Notes under the pieces: model-generated
Told to the model about the DNA's origin: nothing
Seen by the model: the letters and a program-made list of their open reading frames with translations, nothing else
Database searches by the model: none
Position numbers and translations under genes: made by a program
DNA from: an uncultured Clostridia bacterium
GTDB lineage: Bacteria; Bacillota; Clostridia; Christensenellales; CAG-314
Direction of reading: 5' to 3'
Assembly (NCBI GenBank): GCA_947625725.1
Contig: CANQPI010000002.1
Span: 1 to 64,000, forward strand
Length of the DNA stretch: 64,000 nucleotides
Shown here: piece by piece, positions 58,160 through 64,000 of the stretch
Layout: the number at the start of each line of letters is the position of its first letter
Numbering within the stretch: position 1 is the first letter of the stretch

Positions 58160-59302
58160 ATGGAAGAACAAAATCAAAATCTGCAAAACGCTGCCTCCGA
58201 GTTGACTATCGAACAAGCGACCGAACGCGAAGACGCGTTGCAAGATCAAGCGGTGCAAACAAGCGGCGAACTCGTTCAACTGTCCGACGAGGACGTTGAG
58301 CAAAAGGTCTATTACAAGGAACTGACCCCCGCGCGCATGGTTATGCGACGGTTTTTCCGTAGCAGACTGTCTGTCGTCGGCTTGGTCATGATCATTATTC
58401 TGTTTGCTTTCTCCTTCCTCGGACCGCCCATTTGCAAAATGTTCGGTTACACTTGGAGCGAAACGGAACAGGACGAAACGCCCGTGGACGTAATGACGGG
58501 TAGTTGGATCACAGGCACCGTCAACGGCGAAACGGTCGAAGCGTACGAGTACAAAATCACGCGAGTTCCCAGCAATTCCAAAGCACCCCCGTCGGCAAAT
58601 CACTTGTTGGGCACCGACGACAGCGGACGGGACATTTTTATCCGTTTGATGTACGGCGGCAGAATTTCTTTGACGATCGGCTTTGTGGTGGTAATTTTGG
58701 AAACGCTTCTCGGCGTCATTTTGGGCGGCATTTCCGGCTACTTCGGCAAATGGGTGGATCAAATCATCATGCGTATAGTTGATATTCTCAACTGTATTCC
58801 CACCTTGCCGTTGTTGCTAATAGCGTCCTTCGTGTTGGACAGTTGGAAGTTTGTCGAACCGGAACAAAAAATCTACTACCTGATGGGCATAATGACCATC
58901 TTCGGTTGGAGCGGCACGGCGCGTTTGGTGCGCGGACAAATACTGTATCTGCGCGAGCAGGAGTACATTGTCGCGTGCGAAGTTATGGGCATACCCACTT
59001 GGAGGCGCATTTTCGTGCATCTCATACCCAACATCATGCCGCAACTTATCGTATCGATGACGTTGGGCTTGGGCGGAGTAATTTTGTACGAGGCAACGTT
59101 GAGTTACTTGGGCTTGGGTATCCCCTATCCGCAGGCGGCTTGGGGCACAATGATCAACGCCGGTACGGAAACAACGACGATAATGTCAAATTACCCAAAT
59201 TGGTGGTTGCCTGCCGGTTTGCTGATAGTTATTGCCGTTTTGGGTTTCAACTTTGTCGGCGACGGATTGCGCGACGCAATGGACCCCAAAGCAAAGAAGT
59301 AA
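58160..59302 (+). CDS. oppC: Oligopeptide ABC permease (OppC-type, 380 aa)
   Basis: Second permease subunit. ATG 58160 follows AAGGAGG, 13 bp after oppB. An acidic, Gln/Glu-rich cytoplasmic N-terminal tail of about 60 residues precedes TM1 (about 70-92). A loop of about 55 residues leads to the family motif LLGTDDSGRDIFIRLMYGGR, slightly longer than usual. The core has about five further TM segments, and the EAA loop REQEYIVACEVMGIPTWRRI contacts the ATPases. It ends DGLRDAMDPKAKK, the typical OppC C terminus. Confidence 0.94.
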   Translation: MEEQNQNLQNAASELTIEQATEREDALQDQAVQTSGELVQLSDEDVEQKVYYKELTPARMVMRRFFRSRLSVVGLVMIIILFAFSFLGPPICKMFGYTWSETEQDETPVDVMTGSWITGTVNGETVEAYEYKITRVPSNSKAPPSANHLLGTDDSGRDIFIRLMYGGRISLTIGFVVVILETLLGVILGGISGYFGKWVDQIIMRIVDILNCIPTLPLLLIASFVLDSWKFVEPEQKIYYLMGIMTIFGWSGTARLVRGQILYLREQEYIVACEVMGIPTWRRIFVHLIPNIMPQLIVSMTLGLGGVILYEATLSYLGLGIPYPQAAWGTMINAGTETTTIMSNYPNWWLPAGLLIVIAVLGFNFVGDGLRDAMDPKAKK

Positions 59303-59321
59303 ACGAATTTACACACAATTT

Positions 59322-59351
59322 TGTACACGTGTTCAATTGCGAATGTGTACA
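59322..59351 (+). other. Intercistronic stem-loop between oppC and oppD
   Basis: TGTACAC (59322-59328) pairs with GTGTACA (59345-59351), with inner TTC/GAA pairing. No T run follows. Probably an mRNA structure; its importance is unknown. Confidence 0.45.
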
Positions 59352-59371
59352 TTTGAGCAGAAGGAACGACT

Positions 59372-60691
59372 GTGAAAACAAAGAAAGAAAAAAATCCGAA
59401 TATTTTGAGTTTGCGCGAGAGCCGTGCAATATTGCATAGCAATCTTGTGGAAATGAAAAAGTTCGAAAGGGCAAAACGCAAAAAAGTTACGCCCGAGTAC
59501 TTTACCACGCAACTCAAAGACGACAACAACATTTTGGAAGTGGAAAACCTTCACACCTACTTTTACACCGACAGCGGTGTATCCAAGGCGGTCAACGGTA
59601 TCAGTTTTTCCGTCCCCAAGAACTCCATTGTGGGCTTGGTGGGCGAATCGGGCTGCGGCAAGAGCGTAACGAGTTTGTCCATCATGCAACTTGTGCAAGC
59701 GCCGCAGGGACAGGTGACGGAGGGCGCGATTCGCTTTGCCACGCGCGATTTCGTGTTGGATAACAAGGGCAAACGTATCCCCATTTACGCAACCGACGAG
59801 GACGGCAACACGCTGTACACGGACAAACTCAACAAAAAGGGCAAACCCGTGTTGGGCAAGGACGGCAAACCGATCCAAGTGCCTCTGCAAGCGCGTTCGG
59901 AGGACGGCATACCGCTCTACGAAATGGAGGACGTTACCTACGACATTGCCAAGATGCCTACCAACGATATGTATCGTATTCGCGGCAAGGACATCTCCAT
60001 GATATTCCAAGAGCCGATGACCAGCCTGAATCCTGTGTTCACGGTGGGCTATCAGATAGAAGAAGTCGTGTATCTCATCAACCCGCTTGCTACCAAGCAC
60101 GAGGCACACGCCAAAGCGATCGAAATGCTCAAACGCGTCGGTATCCCCATGGCGGAAACTATCGTCAACTACTATCCGCACCAACTTTCAGGCGGAATGC
60201 GCCAGCGCGTAATGATAGCGATTGCTCTTGTGGGCAATCCCCAACTGATAATAGCCGACGAACCCACAACGGCGTTGGACGTGACCATTCAAAGCCAAAT
60301 TTTGCACCTCATCAAGGAAGTGCAACAACAATGTCACGCGTCGGTAATGCTCATCACGCACGACTTGGGCGTCGTTGCGGAAACATGCGACTATGTTGTG
60401 GTTATGTATGCGGGCAAGATCGTGGAACGCGGCACCGTCTACGACATTTTCGACCATCCTCTGCACCCCTACACCAAGGGAATACAAAAGGCAAAACCTA
60501 CGTTCGAAACGGGCGTGGACGCCGAACTGTACAGCATACCGGGTGTTGTCCCAAACCCCATCAACATTCCCAACGAATGTCTGTTCAAGGACCGTTGCGG
60601 CGAGCGTTGCGCTTGCTGTGAGGGCGAGTATCCCGAGGAAGTTTATGTGACCCCGACGCACAGCGTGTTCTGTCACAAGTACAAAAAATAA
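59372..60691 (+). CDS. oppD: Oligopeptide ABC transporter ATPase (OppD-type) with insert, GTG start (439 aa)
   Basis: Cytoplasmic ATPase subunit. GTG 59372 follows AAGGA. A basic N-terminal extension of about 50 residues precedes the domain. Walker A GESGCGKS is near 91-98, the Q-loop [12 protein letters not shown] near 209-220, the signature LSGGMRQR near 271-278 and Walker B LIIADEPT near 291-298. Between Walker A and the Q-loop lie about 70 extra residues (about 120-190), including a Lys/Gly-rich stretch [18 protein letters not shown], not found in usual OppD proteins. The C-terminal oligopeptide-transporter extension is Cys-rich ([14 protein letters not shown] ... FCHKY), which in DppD-type proteins binds an iron-sulfur cluster. 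Confidence 0.93.
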   Translation: MKTKKEKNPNILSLRESRAILHSNLVEMKKFERAKRKKVTPEYFTTQLKDDNNILEVENLHTYFYTDSGVSKAVNGISFSVPKNSIVGLVGESGCGKSVTSLSIMQLVQAPQGQVTEGAIRFATRDFVLDNKGKRIPIYATDEDGNTLYTDKLNKKGKPVLGKDGKPIQVPLQARSEDGIPLYEMEDVTYDIAKMPTNDMYRIRGKDISMIFQEPMTSLNPVFTVGYQIEEVVYLINPLATKHEAHAKAIEMLKRVGIPMAETIVNYYPHQLSGGMRQRVMIAIALVGNPQLIIADEPTTALDVTIQSQILHLIKEVQQQCHASVMLITHDLGVVAETCDYVVVMYAGKIVERGTVYDIFDHPLHPYTKGIQKAKPTFETGVDAELYSIPGVVPNPINIPNECLFKDRCGERCACCEGEYPEEVYVTPTHSVFCHKYKK

Positions 60692-60756
60692 GCACCCCAT
60701 ATCATGATATTTTACATTTTAGGCAGGTGCGGTTGCAACATATCGGAGGAAAACAA

Positions 60757-62034
60757 ATGATCAATTTACTTGCAATATCCCAAGCGGCGGAGATCACGCT
60801 AGGCGTCATATTCGGCGTCATCATTTTGTTGGAACTTTGCTACATTGGTTATCTTATTTTCATCCGCGTCACCAACCGCCCGCATTTCAAACTGAAACGC
60901 AACGTGCAACAAGAACAATCCGTCGCCATTACCGACGGCGGCGACAGCAACATCATTTTGCGCGTAAACGACCTCAAACAGTGGTTTCCCGTCAACAAAA
61001 ACGTTTTCGGCAAAGTCAAAAAATATTTGCGCGCCGTTGACGGCGTAAGTTTCGAGTTGCAACGCGGCAAAACTATCGGCATAGTGGGAGAGTCGGGCTG
61101 TGGCAAAACGACTCTCGGACGTACCATTTTGCGCCTGTACGACATCACCGAGGGCTCTGCCGTCTACACGGACGAGCAGGGCAAACAGTACGAGTTGTCC
61201 AAACTCAGCCGCAAACAATTGCGTCCTTTGCGCACGCAGTTGCAGTACGTATTCCAAGACCCCTATTCGTCGTTGCCTCCGCGCATGACGGTGGGCTCCA
61301 TTATCGGCGAGGCGGTCAAGGTTCATCATATCGTCCCCAAGAGCGAAATTCACGACTACGTGTTGAACGTAATGAAACGTTGCGGTTTGCAGCCTCATTA
61401 TTACGACAGATACCCCCACGAGTTCAGCGGCGGTCAACGTCAGCGTATTTGCATTGCGCGCGCGCTTGCCGTCAAACCCAAACTTGTAATTTGCGACGAA
61501 CCCGTATCGGCGTTGGACGTGTCCATTCAGGCGCAGGTCATCAACCTGCTCAAAAAGTTGCAACGCGAGGAAGGCATTTCCTACATGTTCATTTCGCACG
61601 ACTTGTCCGTTGTCAAGTACATCAGCGACAGTATCGTCGTTATGTATTTGGGCAACATTGTGGAAATGGGCAGCACTGCGGATATTTGTACCAATGCGAG
61701 CCATCCCTATACCATGGCGTTGTTCAGCGCAGTTCCCGTGCCCAATCCTCACCGCAAAGCCAAACCTGAGGAATTGCAAGGCGAACTTCCGAGTCCGGCA
61801 AATCCGCCCAAGGGTTGCAAGTTCCACACCCGTTGCAAATATTGCATGGAGTGTTGCAGCGAGATAGATCCGCCTATGCGCGAGATCTCTCCCGGACACT
61901 TTGTGGCGTGTCATTTGTTTGACGACCCGAACGAGGAGCAAACTTCCGTGCCCGAGCAGTCGTCTGATTTGACGGAACGTCCCGTCGAAGTGCAGGAACA
62001 AACGTCTGTTGCCGAAAGCGCGGAGCAACGTTAG
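60757..62034 (+). CDS. oppF: Oligopeptide ABC transporter ATPase (OppF-type) with N-terminal membrane anchor (425 aa)
   Basis: Second ATPase subunit. ATG 60757 follows GGAGGA; the in-frame ATG at 60727 has no ribosome site. Residues about 10-35 ([20 protein letters not shown], then GYLIF) form a clear transmembrane segment, which is abnormal for these peripheral ATPases. The OppF domain then starts near 60. Walker [10 protein letters not shown]-loop [12 protein letters not shown], signature FSGGQRQR and Walker B LVICDEPV are intact. The C-terminal extension has the [14 protein letters not shown] cysteine cluster and an acidic Gln-rich tail. The next gene starts 2 bp after the stop. Confidence 0.93.
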   Translation: MINLLAISQAAEITLGVIFGVIILLELCYIGYLIFIRVTNRPHFKLKRNVQQEQSVAITDGGDSNIILRVNDLKQWFPVNKNVFGKVKKYLRAVDGVSFELQRGKTIGIVGESGCGKTTLGRTILRLYDITEGSAVYTDEQGKQYELSKLSRKQLRPLRTQLQYVFQDPYSSLPPRMTVGSIIGEAVKVHHIVPKSEIHDYVLNVMKRCGLQPHYYDRYPHEFSGGQRQRICIARALAVKPKLVICDEPVSALDVSIQAQVINLLKKLQREEGISYMFISHDLSVVKYISDSIVVMYLGNIVEMGSTADICTNASHPYTMALFSAVPVPNPHRKAKPEELQGELPSPANPPKGCKFHTRCKYCMECCSEIDPPMREISPGHFVACHLFDDPNEEQTSVPEQSSDLTERPVEVQEQTSVAESAEQR

Positions 62035-62035
62035 C

Positions 62036-62299
62036 ATGGTCGGCAAGCGCAAAAACAAACCCAAGGTGGTGTACAAGCAGGACGACGGCAGAACCGTCTA
62101 CTCCATGGCGGGTTTGGAGGGCAAAACCCCCGAACAACTCGAAGAGCGGGACAGACAGCGCAAACGGGCGGTCAAAGTTACTCGCAAGGAGCGACGCGCA
62201 ATGATAGCGGCGGCGTTTCAGGTGTACGGACCCGTGCTGTTGATAATTGTGGTGGGCTTTGGATTGGCAGGCGTTTTGTTGTACTTTTTGTTGAGATAA
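62036..62299 (+). CDS. Small single-pass membrane protein (87 aa)
   Basis: ATG 62036 lies 2 bp after the oppF stop, with GGAG in the end of oppF as ribosome site. The first 60 residues are very basic and cytoplasmic (NKPKVVYKQDDGRTVYSMAG, KRAVKVTRKERRA). One hydrophobic segment lies near 64-86 (PVLLIIVVGFGLAGVLLYFLL), reaching the C terminus. No family is recognised. Its position as the last gene of the transporter operon, before a strong terminator, suggests an accessory or assembly role. Confidence 0.75.
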   Translation: MVGKRKNKPKVVYKQDDGRTVYSMAGLEGKTPEQLEERDRQRKRAVKVTRKERRAMIAAAFQVYGPVLLIIVVGFGLAGVLLYFLLR

Positions 62300-62327
62300 C
62301 ATTTGTTGTATATTTGCAGACAAACAC

Positions 62328-62362
62328 AAAGCATCGCGTTATAACACGCGATGCTTTATTTT
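62328..62362 (+). terminator. Terminator of the protease-transporter cluster
   Basis: AAAGCATCGCGT (62328-62339) pairs perfectly with ACGCGATGCTTT (62346-62357), followed by ATTTTG. A second small palindrome, TGCAAT/ATTGCA (62362-62375), precedes the T9 run. Confidence 0.92.
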
Positions 62363-62380
62363 GCAATGAATTGCATTGTA

Positions 62381-62399
62381 TTTTTTTTTGGGGGGGGGG
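62381..62399. repeat. T9-G10 homopolymer pair
   Basis: Nine T (62381-62389) are followed directly by ten G (62390-62399), one T and four more G. It lies between convergent genes, behind the terminator at 62328-62362 and beyond the stop of the leftward nagA-like gene. It is prone to slippage, and its true length may differ from the assembly. Confidence 0.8.
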
Positions 62400-62430
62400 T
62401 GGGGCGGCGAAGCGTTTTCGGACGCGCCTC

Positions 62431-63513
62431 TCAGCCAAAGAGAATAAAATCCGCATGTTTGCCCACTTCGATAGTGCCTATCAAGTCGCTCAAACCGACC
62501 AATTTGGCGGGATTTGTCGTCCAAAGTTTGAGCGCGCGCACAAGTGGCAAATTGCACATGGAAACAACGTTGGCAAGTCCCTTGTATGCGTCCAATGTAC
62601 TGCCTGCGCTTTGTGTGCCGCCTTTGACGCGGACGTCGCCGTTTGTTACCGTTACCGCAACGCTTCCGAGAGTGTAGTTGCCGTCGCCCAGCCCCGTTGC
62701 CGACATGCTGTTTGTAATGCCGACAACTTTGTCCTCTTTGGTTTTGAGCAACAACCGCACGACGTCGGGCGCAACGTGTGTTCCGTCGCAAACAACTTCG
62801 CAGTAGGCGTTGCTTAGCAGCCCTGCGCCCGCCATGCCGAGTTGCCGACTGTCGAGTTGGGACATTTCATTGCCCCAATGCGTAAAACTCTTTGCGCCCG
62901 CTTTGAGGGCTTTTTGCGCCGTTTCGCCGTCCGCGCCGCTGTGTCCGATACCGACAACGACCTTGCTGTCGGAAATTTCGCTTATAAACTGCAACGCGTC
63001 GGGCAGTTCGGGCGCGACGGTTATCATTTTTATTTTGCCCTGTGCCGCTTTTTGGTAGAGGAAAAATTTGTCCGCCGACGGTTTTTGCAACAGTTCTTTG
63101 GGCATTGCGCCGCAATGCGACGGCGCAAGGAAAGGACCTTCCAAATTTATGCCCTTTATTTCGGGATAGTCTTGCGCCAACTCCGCGATCAACGCCGCTT
63201 GGCGGCAAATAACTTCGTCGGTGTCGGCGATCAGTGTGGGAAAAACCGTTCCCACACCGTGCGCGATGTAAAATTCGAGGATTTTTTTCATTCCCTCTTT
63301 GTCCGCGGTATTAAAGTCGTATCCCGCTGCGCCGTGCGTGTGAATATCCACCAACGCGGGCAAAATGTAGCGGTTTGAGCAATCCACAACTTCCGTTTGC
63401 TCGTCCGCCACGATTTGCGGCGCAATTTCTATTATTCTGCCGTGGTTTGCCACAATGTCCGTTTTTATAATTCGGTCGCCAATGAGCGCGCTGCCGTTTT
63501 TGTACAAAATCAT
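62431..63513 (-). CDS. nagA: N-acetylglucosamine-6-phosphate deacetylase-like protein, catalytic Asp replaced
   Basis: Amidohydrolase-fold protein of the NagA family (360 aa), which deacetylates GlcNAc-6-P to glucosamine-6-P. ATG 63513 follows GAGGTGA. The metal-site motif DIHTHGAAGYD (about 56-66), the EGPF loop, GIGHSG, FTHWGNEM and CDGTHV are all in the expected order. The usual T/S-D-A/S-M motif that holds the catalytic Asp (E. coli D273) reads GITNSMSATGLGDG here, so residue 268 is Asn (codon AAC on the minus strand, 62712-62710). THWGNEM also differs from the common TH-L-F/Y-NAM. It may have altered or no deacetylase activity. It has its own promoter at 63531-63559. Confidence 0.9.
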   Translation of the reverse strand: MILYKNGSALIGDRIIKTDIVANHGRIIEIAPQIVADEQTEVVDCSNRYILPALVDIHTHGAAGYDFNTADKEGMKKILEFYIAHGVGTVFPTLIADTDEVICRQAALIAELAQDYPEIKGINLEGPFLAPSHCGAMPKELLQKPSADKFFLYQKAAQGKIKMITVAPELPDALQFISEISDSKVVVGIGHSGADGETAQKALKAGAKSFTHWGNEMSQLDSRQLGMAGAGLLSNAYCEVVCDGTHVAPDVVRLLLKTKEDKVVGITNSMSATGLGDGNYTLGSVAVTVTNGDVRVKGGTQSAGSTLDAYKGLANVVSMCNLPLVRALKLWTTNPAKLVGLSDLIGTIEVGKHADFILFG

Positions 63514-63530
63514 ATTTTCACCTCACCGAA

Positions 63531-63559
63531 ATTGTACCCCATGTCGTCATTTTTGTCAA
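63531..63559 (-). promoter_or_regulatory. Promoter of the nagA-like gene
   Basis: On the minus strand, TTGACA (63559-63554) and TACAAT (63536-63531) are separated by exactly 17 bp. The -10 ends 17 bases before the ATG at 63513. Confidence 0.85.
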
Positions 63560-63560
63560 T

Positions 63561-63775
63561 TTATCTTAATTTATCCAAGCATGCTAACAAGTGCATGGTG
63601 TGGTGACGCGTGATAGGGGTCAAGATCATTCCGCCGACAGTCAGACGTCCCCAAAACACCAACAGCCACACGGAGCGGAAATCGGTAGTAACGCCGCCTT
63701 CTTCGAGTATCCGCATTACCCGTTCTATTGTTGATACTTCGAATCTATCTCGGCGCACAATTTTTCAATTAACAT
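63561..63775 (-). pseudogene. Small gene with probable frameshift
   Basis: ATG 63775 follows GGAG at a good spacing and reads MLIEKLCAEIDSKYQQ, then a TAG stop (63727-63725). In the next frame the sequence continues as a credible protein, IERVMRILEEGGVTTDFRSV and on to DKLR at 63561. The two parts join smoothly if one base is missing near 63725-63735, giving a protein of about 70 residues. This could be a recent pseudogene, a sequencing error or a programmed shift. Family not recognised. Alternatively a separate 51-65-residue ORF starts within 63758-63716. Confidence 0.45.
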
Positions 63776-63810
63776 TTTTTCTCCGTCAAAACTTGTCGCG
63801 TAACGCTGTT

Positions 63811-63999
63811 TCAGTACTCGGCATAATCGCGTATTTTTTCTATAACGCCCAAATAGTCGTGAGCCGTACCTTGGAATTTTTCAGGGTCAATTGGGTGGTG
63901 AATGTTGTACAAAATTCCCGTTTTGCCGGTTCGACCCAAATCGTTTTCGTCGAGATGGCGTTCATCTATATGTACATTGACTATTTCAAGGCACATCAA
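63811..63999 (-). CDS. Partial hypothetical protein, C-terminal end (at least 62 aa)
   Basis: The frame is open to the right edge of the window, so the gene probably continues beyond it; the ATG at 63996 has no visible upstream context. The visible part, with ERHLDENDLGRTGKTGILYN and HDYLGVIEKIRDYAEY, is hydrophilic and soluble-looking. It ends 35 bp before the start of the frameshifted small gene. I do not recognise the family. Confidence 0.55.
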   Translation of the reverse strand: MMCLEIVNVHIDERHLDENDLGRTGKTGILYNIHHPIDPEKFQGTAHDYLGVIEKIRDYAEY

Positions 64000-64000
64000 A

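Noticed and set aside
62314..62817. 167-aa plus-strand frame over the nagA-like gene
   Set aside because: It runs through a terminator, the T9-G10 tract and the antisense of nagA. No ribosome site or motif.

Overview
The window looks like the chromosome of an uncultured low-to-mid GC member of the Bacillota (Clostridia). The pointers are an rpoB-rpoC ... L7Ae-like gene-rpsL-rpsG-fusA-tuf order, strong AGGAGG ribosome sites, TTGACA-17-TATAAT promoters, and many large surface lipoproteins with InlB-type repeats of the kind common in gut Clostridia (Christensenellales-like lineages fit best; this placement is inference). No rRNA, tRNA, CRISPR array or transposase gene was found.

Layout. 1-0.6 kb: a non-coding repeat region with two near-identical 118-bp copies and nested inverted arms. 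0.6-2.5 kb: an XRE repressor divergent from a two-gene operon (43-aa ORF translationally coupled to a four-TM coiled-coil protein). 2.7-15.1 kb: three giant lipoproteins in one operon, then a separate small lipoprotein. 15.4-23.8 kb: rpoB-rpoC, with an unusually long acidic RpoB. 24.0-28.5 kb: an island of an XRE repressor divergent from a 1355-aa InlB/DUF6273 lipoprotein, separating rpoC from the str operon. 28.6-33.7 kb: L7Ae-like protein, rpsL, rpsG, fusA, tuf. 33.7-37.5 kb: a third XRE repressor with a hypothetical protein, a divergent short transcript ending in a terminator, a DUF1538 membrane protein with two P-II-like proteins, and an SGNH/GDSL hydrolase remnant. 37.7-43.9 kb: a 1993-aa lipoprotein. 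44.1-62.4 kb: a long run with no recognisable internal terminator, made of a 2618-aa subtilisin-like lipoprotein protease, two lipoproteins, a complete oligopeptide ABC transporter (substrate-binding protein, two permeases, two ATPases) and an 87-aa membrane protein. 62.4-64 kb: leftward nagA-like gene, a probable frameshifted small gene, and the end of another gene.

How it works together. The most coherent accessory system is 44.1-62.3 kb: a membrane-anchored protease followed by a peptide importer, i.e. extracellular proteolysis coupled to peptide uptake. The importer is atypical in nearly every part: about 235 extra extracytoplasmic residues inside the OppB permease, about 250 inside the binding protein, about 70 between Walker A and the Q-loop of the OppD ATPase, and a transmembrane anchor on the OppF ATPase. 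The OppB insert resembles the beta-rich modules of the neighbouring lipoproteins. A second theme is regulatory: all three XRE repressors face a rightward sigma-A promoter with a different palindromic operator placed in or over it, and all three have a -10 box within a few bases of their own start codon, suggesting leaderless or near-leaderless autorepressed mRNAs.

The essential genes carry natural substitutions at drug-relevant sites (RpsL Arg88, RpoB Lys at the E. coli R529 position), and the NagA-like protein has Asn where the catalytic Asp is expected.
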